From: VAZQ01 sp963712565
GTDB lineage: Bacteria; Pseudomonadota; Alphaproteobacteria; Rhizobiales; Xanthobacteraceae
NCBI GenBank assembly: GCA_963712565.1
Contig: CAVQIP010000081.1
Span: forward strand, 1-64,000
Reading direction: 5' to 3'
Length of the DNA: 64,000 nt
This document shows positions 50,445 through 59,626 of this stretch, piece after piece. Each line of letters begins with the position of its first letter. The first letter of the stretch is position 1. The position numbers and the translations under genes are program-made. The notes beneath the pieces were generated by a model. It was not told the DNA's origin. It ran no database searches and saw nothing but the letters and a program-made list of their open reading frames with translations.

Positions 50445-51505
50445 GCTTGCGGATCGGCATCCTGCTGGGCGACGACATCGGCCTCGAAGTCGTTCCGGAA
50501 TGCATCAAGGTGATGAAGGCCGCCGCCGCCCGCGAGCGCCTCGAAATCGACTGGCGACCGCTTCCGATCGGCCAGCGCGGACACGAAGAGCACGGCAATA
50601 CGCTTCCGGCGGTGACCGAACAGACCCTGCGCGGGCTCGACGGCTGGGTGATGGGACCGATCGGACACGCGGCCTATCCGCGCGGGGATGCCACCTGGGT
50701 GATGCCCCCGGTGCGCAAGAAGTTCGACCTGTTCGCGGCGGTGCGGCCCTCGCTGTCCCATGCCGCCGTGCCATCGATCCATAAGGACGTCGACATCGTA
50801 TTCCTGCGCGAACTCACGGAAGGCATGCTTTATTCCGAGACCGTCGTCGCCGGCCTGCCGGAGTTCCGGCCCAACGACGACATCACCGTCGCCATGCGGG
50901 TGATCACGCGCAAAGGCTCCAACCGGGTCGCGCGCGAAGCCTTCGAGATCGCCCGCACCCGCAAGCGCAAGAAAGTCACGGCGGCGCACAAGGAGCCGGT
51001 CTACCGGCTCGCCTGCGGCATGTTCGCCGAGGAATGCCGCAAGGTCGCGCGCGAGTATCCGGACGTGACGTTCGAGGAGATGATGATCGATTCGATCTCG
51101 ATGAAGCTGGTCACGGCGCCGCAGCAGTTCGACGTGGTGGTGACGACCAACCAGTTCGGCGACATTCTCACCGACATCGGCGCGGGCCTGGTGGGCGGAC
51201 TGGGCCTGGCGCCCGGCCTGTGCGTCGGCGAGCGGCAGGCCATGGCGCAGGCCACCCACGGCTCGGCACCCGACATCGCCGGCCGCAACATCGCCAATCC
51301 CTATGCCATGATCGTCTCGGGCCAGATGCTGCTCGCCTGGCTCGGCCGCAAGCGCGGCGAGCCGAAGGCGACCGCCGCCGCGAACCGCATCCAGACCGCG
51401 GTCAACACGGTGATCGCGCAGCGCAGGCACCTGACCCGCGATCTGGGCGGTCAAGCCACCACGGTGGAAATGGGAGACGCGGTCGCTGCCGCCGTGCGAG
51501 GATAA
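50441..51505 (+). CDS. Isocitrate/isopropylmalate dehydrogenase-family oxidoreductase
   Basis: A 354-aa NAD(P)-dependent beta-decarboxylating dehydrogenase (isopropylmalate, isocitrate, tartrate or homoisocitrate type). Visible are RIGILLGDDIGLEVVPE, VRPSLSHAAVP (substrate phosphate or carboxylate loop), VITRKGSNRVAREAFEIARTRKRKKVTAAHKEP, the metal-ligand region DSISMKLVTAPQQFDVVVTTNQFGDILTDIGAGLVGGLGLAPG and QATHGSAPDIAGRNIANPYAMI. Normal length. It sits between two TTT receptor genes, so it probably oxidises an imported hydroxy-dicarboxylate such as a malate or tartrate analogue and not leucine precursors. Coupled by ATGA overlap to the upstream receptor. Confidence 0.85.
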   Translation: MSLRIGILLGDDIGLEVVPECIKVMKAAAARERLEIDWRPLPIGQRGHEEHGNTLPAVTEQTLRGLDGWVMGPIGHAAYPRGDATWVMPPVRKKFDLFAAVRPSLSHAAVPSIHKDVDIVFLRELTEGMLYSETVVAGLPEFRPNDDITVAMRVITRKGSNRVAREAFEIARTRKRKKVTAAHKEPVYRLACGMFAEECRKVAREYPDVTFEEMMIDSISMKLVTAPQQFDVVVTTNQFGDILTDIGAGLVGGLGLAPGLCVGERQAMAQATHGSAPDIAGRNIANPYAMIVSGQMLLAWLGRKRGEPKATAAANRIQTAVNTVIAQRRHLTRDLGGQATTVEMGDAVAAAVRG

Positions 51506-51585
51506 GGACGGAATGGCTGCAACCGGCTGCGCCGGACCAACGGCGCACGCTTCTCGTGCGAAGCAACTTCATCGGGAGGACGCAC

Positions 51586-52557
51586 ATGCATATTCATCTG
51601 GTCAGGCTCGCGGCAACGCTCGCGCTCACCTGCGCCGTGCCGGTGCTCGCAGCGGCGCAAACATGGCCGCAACGGTCGATCAAGATGATCGTGCCGTTCC
51701 CGGCCGGCGGCGGCACCGACTTCATCGCGCGGCTGGCCGCCAAGCATCTGTCGGACCGGCTCGGCCAGCAGGTCTTCGTGGAGAACCGCGGCGGTGCGAA
51801 CGGCGCCGTCGGCCTGCAGGCGCTGATGCAATCGGATGCGGACGGCTACACGATCTCGGCATGTTCCGACACGCCGCTGGTGGTCAATCCCGCGCTCTAT
51901 CCGAAGCTGCCTTATGCTCCGTTGCGGGACTTCGTGCCGGTTGCGACCATGGTGCGCTTTCCGGGGATGCTGGCGGTACATCCGTCCGTGCCGGCGCGTT
52001 CGGTGTCGGAGCTGATCGCGCTGGCGAAGGCCAAGCCCGGCGGTCTTGCTTATGCCTCGGCGGGGATCGGCAACTTCAGCCACTTGGCGATGGAGCTGTT
52101 CTCGCAGGCGACCGGCGTCAAGCTGCTGCACGTGCCGTACAAGGGCACCGGGCCGGCGTCGCTCGCGCTGATCGGCGGCGAGGTGCAGATGGGCTTCAAC
52201 AACGTGCAGACGCTGCTGCAGACCGTTCAATCCGGCCAATTGGTGGCCTTGGCGGTCGCCGAACCGAAGCGCATGCCGGCGCTGCCCGACCTGCCGGCGG
52301 TCGCCGAGACCGTGCCAGGGTTCGAAATGGCGCCGTGGGTCGGCATCATCGCGCCGGCCAGAACGCCGAAGGAGATCGTGGACCGGCTTTCCAAGGAGAC
52401 CCTCGCGATCATGCGCGACCCCCAAGTGGTCAAGCAACTCACCGAGCAGCAGGTGACGCCGTTCGCGCTCGACCCGGATCAACTCGACCAGCTCATCAGG
52501 AAGGACCTGGAGAAGTGGGCGGGCGTGATCAAGACCGCAGGCATCAAGGGGGAGTGA
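51586..52557 (+). CDS. TTT (Bug) family receptor
   Basis: A 323-aa receptor with GGGAGGA 5 nt before the ATG and a signal ending LAAAQT. The core shows MIVPFPAGGGTDFIARLAAKHL, ENRGGANGAVGLQALM, YASAGIGNFSH and VPYKGTGPASLALIGGE. It follows the dehydrogenase in the same direction and may share its substrate. No permease genes are in this region; the only tctBA in the window is at 7.1-9.2 kb. Confidence 0.9.
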   Translation: MHIHLVRLAATLALTCAVPVLAAAQTWPQRSIKMIVPFPAGGGTDFIARLAAKHLSDRLGQQVFVENRGGANGAVGLQALMQSDADGYTISACSDTPLVVNPALYPKLPYAPLRDFVPVATMVRFPGMLAVHPSVPARSVSELIALAKAKPGGLAYASAGIGNFSHLAMELFSQATGVKLLHVPYKGTGPASLALIGGEVQMGFNNVQTLLQTVQSGQLVALAVAEPKRMPALPDLPAVAETVPGFEMAPWVGIIAPARTPKEIVDRLSKETLAIMRDPQVVKQLTEQQVTPFALDPDQLDQLIRKDLEKWAGVIKTAGIKGE

Positions 52558-52614
52558 CCTGATCTCGCGCAAGCTCGGATTGGCTTGGACGAGACCGGTG
52601 CGCCCAGTCGTCAC

Positions 52615-52694
52615 CCCCGGACCTGACCCGGGGCCATCTTCTGCGCAAGAACTCTTTTCGCGAGGAAGATGGATTGCCGGATCAAGCCCGGCAA
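52615..52694. repeat. REP-like cruciform
   Basis: Hairpins CCCCGG / CCGGGG (52615-52633) and TTGCCGG / CCGGCAA (52674-52694) flank an 8-bp pair CCATCTTC / GAAGATGG. The loops contain CCTGAC and ATCAAG, like the hairpin at 30993. It fills the gap between the TTT receptor and the acyl-CoA dehydrogenase. Confidence 0.65.
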
Positions 52695-52760
52695 TGCCGA
52701 TGCCGCTGGATCGACGCAAGTCGAGAGGGCTCTAGGAAATGCTCTAATCGGAGCAACTGC

Positions 52761-53987
52761 ATGTACGATCTTCGCCTCAGCCCGGAGCAGCTGGAAATCC
52801 GCGACACGGTTCGCGATTTTGTCACGCACGACGTCAAGCCGGTCGCGCTCAAGCCCGAGCGGCTCGAGGCGCGCACGCGACCGCTGCTCACGGACATACT
52901 CGACAAGGCCTCGCAGATGGGGCTGCGCACGCTCGCGCTGTCCGAGCAAGCGGGCGGCGCCGGCGCCGACACTCTGACCTGCTGCATCGTCACCGAGGAG
53001 CTCGCGGCCGGCGATCCCGATGTGGCGGCCGTGCTCGCCCGTACCTCGACGCTCGCCCACACTCTGTTCGACCGCCTGATGAGCCCGGAACAGCGCGCGC
53101 GCTTCCTGCCGCCGTTCCTGGCGGACAACTGCTACCACCTGGCGCTCGCCGGGCATGATCGCGATGCCGCGCTCGGCATCAACTACCACCGCCCGCAGAC
53201 CCGCGAAGCCGGCTGCAGCAGCACCGCCGTGCGCGCGGGCGATGCCTGGGTCATCAACGGCGTCGCGGCGCGTGTCGCCAACGCGCCGCTCGCCAGGCTG
53301 TTGGCGGTGCAGGTGAACACCGGCGCCAACGGCGTGAGCGCGCTGCTGGTTCCGCGCGAAACTCCGGGACTGAGCGTGCGGGAGAACGACCACGGCATGC
53401 GCTGGGAGCACGGCGCCGACGGCCAAGTGGTGTTCGACGATTGCCGGGTGCCGGTGGAGAACCTTATCGGCGCGGAAGGGCAAAGTCCGCTCGCGGCTGC
53501 CGCCGACCGCGCCGTGCCGCAAGCTGCCGCCCTCAACCTCGGGATCGGCCGCGCCGCCTATGAGGCCGCGCTCGACTACGCGCAACTTCGGGTGCAAGGC
53601 GGGCGGCGCATCATCGAACACCAGGCAATCGGAGGAAAGCTCGCCGAGATCGCCATCAGGCTCGAGGTCGCGCGCGCCGCGATTTGGCAGGCGGCCTGGG
53701 CCGCGGACCATCCGGAAGCCGTTGCCGACCGCAGCCTCGCCGACCTGCCGCTCGCAAGCATCGCCAAGGTGTTCTCATCGGAAGCGATCTACCACGCCAC
53801 CAAGGACGCGGCGGAATGTTTCGGCGCCATGGGCGTGATGCGCGACCTGCCGTTGCAGAAATACGTGCATGACGCGCTCGTTTGCCTCAATTCCGGTTTG
53901 AACAACGATGATGCGAAATTGCGCATCGCCGAGGCGCTCGCGGGCTATCGCCGGCCGGCCACCGCCGCCGTGCTCGCGGCCGAATGA
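52761..53987 (+). CDS. Acyl-CoA dehydrogenase-family protein with an atypical active site
   Basis: About 408 aa (ATG at 52761, GGAG upstream). The three-domain acyl-CoA dehydrogenase fold is clear: an N-terminal helical part (LSPEQLEIRDTVRDFVTHDV), the middle strand region DDCRVPVENLIGAEG and the C-terminal AECFGAMGVMRDLPLQKYVHDA. The usual catalytic Glu of YEGT is not evident; the equivalent region reads VHDALVCLNSGLNNDD. It may use another base or have another role. It is the first of two dehydrogenase genes in tandem, 19 nt before the next. Confidence 0.82.
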   Translation: MYDLRLSPEQLEIRDTVRDFVTHDVKPVALKPERLEARTRPLLTDILDKASQMGLRTLALSEQAGGAGADTLTCCIVTEELAAGDPDVAAVLARTSTLAHTLFDRLMSPEQRARFLPPFLADNCYHLALAGHDRDAALGINYHRPQTREAGCSSTAVRAGDAWVINGVAARVANAPLARLLAVQVNTGANGVSALLVPRETPGLSVRENDHGMRWEHGADGQVVFDDCRVPVENLIGAEGQSPLAAAADRAVPQAAALNLGIGRAAYEAALDYAQLRVQGGRRIIEHQAIGGKLAEIAIRLEVARAAIWQAAWAADHPEAVADRSLADLPLASIAKVFSSEAIYHATKDAAECFGAMGVMRDLPLQKYVHDALVCLNSGLNNDDAKLRIAEALAGYRRPATAAVLAAE

Positions 53988-54006
53988 AACAATCGAGGGC
54001 GCATCC

Positions 54007-55194
54007 ATGGATTTTACGCTCAGCAACGAACAGCGCTCCTGGCAGATGACGGCGCGCAAGTTCGCGGAAGAGGAAATCCGCCCGATCTCGCTCGAGCGCG
54101 ACGAGATCGCCGACCCGCGCGCGACGTTCGACTGGGAGATCATCAAGAAGGGCTCCAAGCTCGGCTTTCGCACCATGGCGGTGCCGAAGGAATGGGGCGG
54201 CCACGGCACCGATTTCGTGACCCAAGCCTTGGTCATGGCCGAGCTCGCCAAGGCCGACAGCGCGATCTCGAAAACCTTCAGCCAGTGCTGGAAATGGAGC
54301 CACCTGATCGCGGCCGCCTGCACCGAGGAGCAGAAGCGGCGGTTTTTGCAACCATTCCTCGAGGACGACACCTATCTCCTGGGCAAGGGCATCAGCGAGC
54401 CGAGCGCCGGCTCCGACAACCGGCTTCCGCCCGACGACCCCAAGGCCGGCCTCAAGTTGCGCGCCGAGCGCCACGGCGACGAATGGATCCTCAACGGCGA
54501 GAAATGCTTCATCGCCAATGCCAGCGTCGGCAAGCTGTTCTTCATCGACGCGCGCACCGACCCCAACGCCCCGCTCAAGCGGGGTACCACCATGTTCCTG
54601 GTGCCGCGCGACACCCCCGGCTTCCGCATCGGCAAGGTGTTCAACAAGAGCGGCTGGCGCTTCTACCAGAACGGCGAGATGATTTTCGAGAACGCGCGCG
54701 TGCCGCACGCCAACGTCGTCGGCGCGGTGAACGGTTCCGAAATGAAGACCCACCAGGCCGGCGACCGCACCGGCGGAGACCTGTTCGGCGATTTGGAGCT
54801 CGCGGCCAACGCGCTCGGGGTCTGCGACGATGCCTGCGGCATGGCGCTGACGCTGGCGCGCACGCAGAAGCAGGGCGGTCATCATTTGTTCGAACAGCAA
54901 CTGGTGCAGCTCAAACTCAACCGCATGCACCTGCTCACCGAGGCGCTGCGCTCGTTCGTGATGCGCATCGCCTGGGAGCACGACCACAAGGTGCACTCGG
55001 CGAACGCCGGTCTGTGCATGAATTTCTCGACCGACGTCATCCAGGAGGTGACCGAGCTCAATCTCGCCCTGCACGCCGGCGCGGGCGTGCTTGCGCCCCG
55101 AGCCGACAAGCTCGTACGCGACGCCATCATCTGGAGCCATCTCGCCGGCGACAGCGTGCAACGGATGAAAGCGACGCGGCGGCTTGCGGGCTAG
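54007..55194 (+). CDS. Acyl-CoA dehydrogenase
   Basis: 395 aa. GAGGGC precedes the ATG at 54007. Visible are MDFTLSNEQRSWQMTARKFAEEEI, GKGISEPSAGSDN (FAD-proximal), GWRFYQNGEMIFENARVPHANVVGAVNG and a C-terminal MNFSTDVIQEVTELNLALHAGAG. The final region AIIWSHLAGDSVQR replaces the usual YEGTxEIQ, with an Asp as possible base, as in some aryl/branched-acyl branches. It probably oxidises an unusual acyl-CoA together with the gene before it and the MaoC hydratase. Confidence 0.85.
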   Translation: MDFTLSNEQRSWQMTARKFAEEEIRPISLERDEIADPRATFDWEIIKKGSKLGFRTMAVPKEWGGHGTDFVTQALVMAELAKADSAISKTFSQCWKWSHLIAAACTEEQKRRFLQPFLEDDTYLLGKGISEPSAGSDNRLPPDDPKAGLKLRAERHGDEWILNGEKCFIANASVGKLFFIDARTDPNAPLKRGTTMFLVPRDTPGFRIGKVFNKSGWRFYQNGEMIFENARVPHANVVGAVNGSEMKTHQAGDRTGGDLFGDLELAANALGVCDDACGMALTLARTQKQGGHHLFEQQLVQLKLNRMHLLTEALRSFVMRIAWEHDHKVHSANAGLCMNFSTDVIQEVTELNLALHAGAGVLAPRADKLVRDAIIWSHLAGDSVQRMKATRRLAG

Positions 55195-55214
55195 ATCGCC
55201 CTCATGGACCCTCG

Positions 55215-56072
55215 TCAGGCCCGCACAATCGCGAGCCCGTTACTGAGCACGATCTCGTCGCTCCCGACCACGCGGCACTGGAACGAGATGCGCTCGCCCG
55301 CGGACCACATTTCGGTGCGGATCGTCTCGCCCGGGAATACCGGCCGCGAGAACCGCGCCTCGATGCTCTTGAGCCGCTGCGGCTGATAATCGGCGCAGGC
55401 GCGCAGGATGGCGTGCGCCGCGACTCCGAAGCTCGCCGCGCCGTGCAGGATGGGACGATCGAAACCCGCCTCCTTGGCCCGCTGCGGGTCGGCGTGCAGC
55501 GGATTCTCGTCGCCGTTGAGGCGATACAGGAGCGCGAGATTGGGCGGCGTGGGCAGATCGCAAATCGTCTCCGGCGCGGTTTGTGGCACTGCGTGCTGCG
55601 CGGGCGTTTGGGTCGCTTTGCCGCCGAAGCCGCCGTGCTTGCGGGCGAAGGCGCTGTTGTCGACGGTCGCGACCAGCGTTCCATCCTCGGCGACGAGGTC
55701 GCGGGTATTGAGGATGATCGCGGCGTTGCCGGGACCCTTGTCGATCACCTCCCTGACGCGCGGGCGGCTGATGAGCCGCCCGTCCGGCGGCAACGGACGG
55801 TGCAGGACGACCTTGAGGTCGCCGGCCACCACGAGCCGCTCGTCGATGCCGAAGGCCGGATCGGTCATGCGGCCGGGCCAGCCCAGCACCACCGCCATGG
55901 TGGGAAACGCTTCCAGCCCCGCGCGCTCGTACACGAATCTCAGCTGGCGCGGATCGAGCGGGTCCATGCCGAGCCCGATGCCGAGCGCGTAGAGGATGCA
56001 GTCGCGCTTGCCGTAGCGCACGGCAATGTCGGCCGGCCGATAGGCCATGATCCGTTCGTAGTTCAAGCCCAT
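55215..56072 (-). CDS. MaoC-like (R)-specific enoyl-CoA hydratase
   Basis: A 285-aa double-hotdog protein. The N-terminal half (MGLNYERIMAYRPADIAVRYGKRDCILYALGIGLG) and C-terminal MaoC half (LLYRLNGDENPLHADPQRAKEAGFDRPILHGAASFG) match hydratase-2 enzymes. The catalytic Asp-His pair sits in NGDENPLHAD. It would hydrate the enoyl-CoA made by the acyl-CoA dehydrogenases. It is convergent with the gene at 54007 and followed in transcription order after the dehydrogenase at 57298. Confidence 0.88.
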   Translation of the reverse strand: MGLNYERIMAYRPADIAVRYGKRDCILYALGIGLGMDPLDPRQLRFVYERAGLEAFPTMAVVLGWPGRMTDPAFGIDERLVVAGDLKVVLHRPLPPDGRLISRPRVREVIDKGPGNAAIILNTRDLVAEDGTLVATVDNSAFARKHGGFGGKATQTPAQHAVPQTAPETICDLPTPPNLALLYRLNGDENPLHADPQRAKEAGFDRPILHGAASFGVAAHAILRACADYQPQRLKSIEARFSRPVFPGETIRTEMWSAGERISFQCRVVGSDEIVLSNGLAIVRA

Positions 56073-56143
56073 GATCGGTTCCGCTCTAGACCAATTCAGC
56101 GGCGACGAGAAGCGATGGCGCGGCCGCTTCCCGAGGCCGCCAT

Positions 56144-57298
56144 TCAGGCGTGGCCGCGCAGGATCTCCCGCGCCAGCACCATGCGCATGACTTCCACCGG
56201 CCCCTCGGTGATCATGAAGCTGCGCGCGTCGCGCCACATCTGCGAGATCGGCATTTCGGTCGCGAGCCCCATGGCGCCGTGAATCTGCATGCAGCGGTCG
56301 GCTACGCGGAAACCGAGCTCGGTGCCGGCAATCTTGGCCATGTAGCTTTCGTGTCGGCTGGCGACGCCGGCATCGGTGCGCGCGGCCAGCTGGTACACCA
56401 TGAGTTGCGTCATGTGGTGCTCGGTGAAGCTGTCGGCGATCATGAATTGCACGGCCTGGCGGTCGGCGAGCGGCGCCCCGAAGGTGACGCGCTGCTTGGC
56501 GTAGCTGATCGCGAGGTCCAGGCAGCGCTTGGCGACGCCCAGCCCGCGACACGCCTGATACAGCCGCCCGGCCGTGATCCACGACTGCGCCTGCCGCATG
56601 CCCTCCCCTTCCTTGCCGATCAGGTTTTCGGCCGGGACGATCACGTCGTCCAATGCGATTTCGCACGGCATGTCGCTCATCATGGTGGCCGTGCGGCGGA
56701 CGACTTTTACCCCGGGGCTGGATGTGTCGACCAGAAACATGCTCAAGCCGCCGCGGCTCCCTTTCGAACGGTCGGTGGCGGCGACCAGTTGGAGAAAATC
56801 GGCGTCTTGCGCCTTCGTGATCCAGCGCTTGTAGCCGTTGATGACGTAGTGGTCGCCCTTGCGCACGGCGGTCGTGCGCATGGCTCCCGGATCGGAGCCG
56901 GCGTCGGGCTCGGATTGTGCGAACGCGGTCGTCTTCTCGCCGCGCAGGACCGGAAAAAGATATTTCTCCTTCTGCGCCGGAGTGAGCGTGAACAGGACCG
57001 GCCTCACATCGGGACCGAACACGCCCGGTCCGCGCGGCGGCAGCGCAACGGTGCGCGAGACCTCTTCCCAGACTACAGCCATACCGAGGAGATCGAGGCC
57101 TTGACCGCCGTATTCAGCGGGCACGTCGAGGAGCCATAGACCCAATTCCCTTGCCTTGCGCTCGAGATCGGCGCGGATTTCGGGCCGAAGGGCAGGACCG
57201 TCCATCGCATGCATCTCGATCGGGATGAGCTCGCGATCGACGAAATTCCTGACCGTATTCTTGAGCAGCTTGAGCTCCTCGGGCAGCTCGAAATCCAT
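56144..57298 (-). CDS. Acyl-CoA dehydrogenase
   Basis: 384 aa from the ATG at 57298 (MDFELPEEL); GGGAAA lies upstream and an earlier frame is not supported. It has AFAQSEPDAGSDPGAMRTTA (FAD contact), MSDMPCEIALDDVIVPAENLIGKEGEGM, and the C-terminal QIHGAMGLATEMPISQMWRDARSFMITEGPVEVMRMVLAREIL, where the Glu of ITEGPVEV fits the catalytic base. It is the most canonical of the three dehydrogenases here and precedes the MaoC gene on the same strand, so a dehydrogenation-hydration pair is likely. Confidence 0.9.
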   Translation of the reverse strand: MDFELPEELKLLKNTVRNFVDRELIPIEMHAMDGPALRPEIRADLERKARELGLWLLDVPAEYGGQGLDLLGMAVVWEEVSRTVALPPRGPGVFGPDVRPVLFTLTPAQKEKYLFPVLRGEKTTAFAQSEPDAGSDPGAMRTTAVRKGDHYVINGYKRWITKAQDADFLQLVAATDRSKGSRGGLSMFLVDTSSPGVKVVRRTATMMSDMPCEIALDDVIVPAENLIGKEGEGMRQAQSWITAGRLYQACRGLGVAKRCLDLAISYAKQRVTFGAPLADRQAVQFMIADSFTEHHMTQLMVYQLAARTDAGVASRHESYMAKIAGTELGFRVADRCMQIHGAMGLATEMPISQMWRDARSFMITEGPVEVMRMVLAREILRGHA

Positions 57299-57420
57299 GT
57301 CGATTTTTCCCGTTACGTTCTGTCCGTTATAGGATTGAATATGAACCAAGTTGTCAGCCGAGAGAAATGCCGCGCCATCAACCATGACCACGCCTCCGAG
57401 CGCGCTAGGAAAGGAAGCCC

Positions 57421-58263
57421 ATGCCCAACCGCCTCGACGAAGCCTGCTCCGAACTCGCCCTCGCCAACCGCATCATCGCGCACGAAGGCGTGCTCGATGG
57501 CTTCGGCCATGTCAGCATGCGCCATCCCACCGATCGCGGCCGCTATCTCCTCGCCCGTTCCCGCAGCCCGGAACTGATCGATCCTTCCGACATTTTGGAG
57601 TTCACGCTCGATTCCGAGCCGGTCGACGGAGCCGGCGTGACGCTTTATGGCGAGCGCGTCATTCACGGTTGCATCTACCAGGCGCGTCCCGACGTCAACG
57701 CGGTGTGCCACCACCACTCGCCCTCGGTGCTGCCGTTCTGCATCACCGGCGTGGAGCTTGTCCCGGTGTTCCACATGGGCGCGGTGCTCGGCACCGCGGC
57801 GCCGTTCTGGGACAGCCGCGACGACTTCGGCGATACCAACATGCTGGTGGTCAAGCCGGAGGAAGGGCGATCGCTGGCGAAGGCGCTCGGCTCCCACTGG
57901 ATGGTTTTGATGCGGCGGCACGGCGCGACGGTTGTCGGCACCACGCTGCGTGAACTCGTGTTCCGAACCGTCTATTCGCACGCCAACGCGGAAATTCAGC
58001 TGCGCTCGATGCTGCTCGGCAAGATCGGTGCGTTGAGCCGCGGCGAGGCCGAGCGTACCGGTCCGCATCAGCTGCAGCCGCGTCCCATGGCCCGGGCCTG
58101 GGAATACTGGACCGCGCGGCTCGAGAAGAGCGGCGAGATGCCGAGTTCACGCCGAGGTGGAGCGCGGCGCGCGGCCAGCAAGCTCCGCGCCACGAGGTCG
58201 CGTGCGGGGAGAAAAGCGGCGCGTCCGAGCGAGCGCCGTAGGGCGGGCAAAGGCGCGGGCTGA
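57421..58263 (+). CDS. Class II aldolase/adducin-family protein with a basic C-terminal tail
   Basis: 280 aa. The aldolase/adducin core (~1-225) has ANRIIAHEGVLDGFGHVSMRHP, a His cluster DVNAVCHHHSPSV for zinc and VLMRRHGATVVGTTLRE. Members are aldolases, epimerases or decarboxylases on phosphosugars or aromatic compounds. Residues ~240-280 are an unusually basic tail (SRRGGARRAASKLRA, RKAARPSERRRAGKG), which is not part of the fold and may bind nucleic acid or be spurious extension. GGAAAG precedes the ATG. It is divergent from the dehydrogenase at 57298 and convergent with an Ldh-family gene. Confidence 0.85.
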   Translation: MPNRLDEACSELALANRIIAHEGVLDGFGHVSMRHPTDRGRYLLARSRSPELIDPSDILEFTLDSEPVDGAGVTLYGERVIHGCIYQARPDVNAVCHHHSPSVLPFCITGVELVPVFHMGAVLGTAAPFWDSRDDFGDTNMLVVKPEEGRSLAKALGSHWMVLMRRHGATVVGTTLRELVFRTVYSHANAEIQLRSMLLGKIGALSRGEAERTGPHQLQPRPMARAWEYWTARLEKSGEMPSSRRGGARRAASKLRATRSRAGRKAARPSERRRAGKGAG

Positions 58264-58286
58264 GGCGCGGCCAGATTCACACTGGA

Positions 58287-59336
58287 TCACGGAGGCGTCA
58301 CGCCGAGTTCCTTGGCCGAGTTGAGCAGCCGCGCCCACGTTCCCTGGGGCAGCGGAATGCCGTCACGCATTCGTTCGTGCAGAATGCTATCGCCGCGCTC
58401 GCCCGGAAGGTAGATGCGTTCGACGCGCTCGTCGGGCGCCAGCGCACGGATGCGGCGGCCCAATTCGCCCGCTTCGCCGAGGATGTGTTCGGGATCGCCG
58501 AACGCGGCGAGGTCGACTGCGATCGTCACCCCGTTGAGAAACGGCGCGTCCAACGCGCCGCCCGCGGCCAGCGCGGGCGCAATGATGGGGTTGTCCACGG
58601 TCAGGCTGCACAGGCATTCGATCATGAAGGAGAGGGCGGAACCCTTAGGCCCGCCGAGCGGCAACAGCGTCGCGACCTTGCGCGGATCGGTGGTATCACG
58701 TCCCGCCGCATCCAATCCCCATCCCGGTGGAATCTCTCGGCCGGCGTCGCGGGCGCTCATCACCTTGCCCATGGCGACCGTAGACGTGGACATGTCGAGC
58801 ACGAACGGCGGCCGGTTCTTGGCCGGAAAGGCGATCGCGAGCGGATTAGTCGAGACGCCCGCGACCCTGGCGCCGTGATAAGCCATCATCGGCCCGGAGG
58901 CCGACATGACAATGCCGGCCATGCCCGCGTTCGCCGCCTGCAGCGCGAAGTAGCCGACCGCGCCCGCATGGGTGATGTTGCGGGCCGCGCACCAGCCGAC
59001 GTGCACCTCGCGCGCACGCGCGATCGCTTCCTCCATTGCCCGCGACATGGCGACCGCCCCCGGGGCACGGTCGGCCTCCAGCACCGATATCGCCCCGGCG
59101 CGCTTTTCCACCCGCATTTCGGGCCTCGGGTTGATGAGCTTCTTCCCGAGGCGATCGAGATAGCTCGGGATCCGCAACACACCGTGCGAATCGACGCCGC
59201 GCAGATTTGCCCACACCAGCGCCTTCGCCCATTCGTCCGCCATCGTGCGCGCGACGCCGCAGGCCTGAAACAACGCGCTCGCGAAGCGCTCGAGATCGCG
59301 GCTCCGAACAACGTGCAATTCGCTCTTCGCTGGCAT
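58287..59336 (-). CDS. Malate/L-lactate dehydrogenase-family oxidoreductase (Ldh_2)
   Basis: A 349-aa member of the MDH2/LDH2 (YlbC/ComC/AllD-like) NAD(P)-dependent family, a fold unrelated to classic malate dehydrogenase. It shows LVWANLRGVDSHGVLRIPSYLDRL, ARNITHAGAVGYFALQAANAGM, STNPLAIAFPAKNRPPFVLDMSTSTVAMGKV and LPLGGPKGSALSFMIE. Substrates include ureidoglycolate, 2,3-diketo-gulonate and lactate-type hydroxy acids. No partner defines it here. The ribosome site is weak. Confidence 0.88.
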   Translation of the reverse strand: MPAKSELHVVRSRDLERFASALFQACGVARTMADEWAKALVWANLRGVDSHGVLRIPSYLDRLGKKLINPRPEMRVEKRAGAISVLEADRAPGAVAMSRAMEEAIARAREVHVGWCAARNITHAGAVGYFALQAANAGMAGIVMSASGPMMAYHGARVAGVSTNPLAIAFPAKNRPPFVLDMSTSTVAMGKVMSARDAGREIPPGWGLDAAGRDTTDPRKVATLLPLGGPKGSALSFMIECLCSLTVDNPIIAPALAAGGALDAPFLNGVTIAVDLAAFGDPEHILGEAGELGRRIRALAPDERVERIYLPGERGDSILHERMRDGIPLPQGTWARLLNSAKELGVTPP

Positions 59337-59626
59337 GCTTTGCTTTCGTCAATGTTAAGTCGTCGGGCACGACCAGGGGGAAGCGCCTGCGGCAATCTCG
59401 TTCGGGCTGGCGGCGCCGGAGGCTCGCTTGCGGAAAGCGGCCTTACTGGCACGAATGACTTTGGCGCGCTCGAGCGGCGACAGCATCCGCCCATTATCGG
59501 CGCGCGAGCGCATTGGCAACTTCCTTGATCGCATCGATACCAGTGAGTATCGTCAGCCTGCCGAGGCTTTCAGCGTCATCGCACGGACCGCACGGGAAGG
59601 AAAGCGCGTTGGGAGGGAAATGAAGA

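Noticed and set aside
49373..51505. A single 710-aa receptor-dehydrogenase fusion protein
   Set aside because: The junction residues are out of frame with the conserved receptor end, which is found in the adjacent frame; one extra base explains it.
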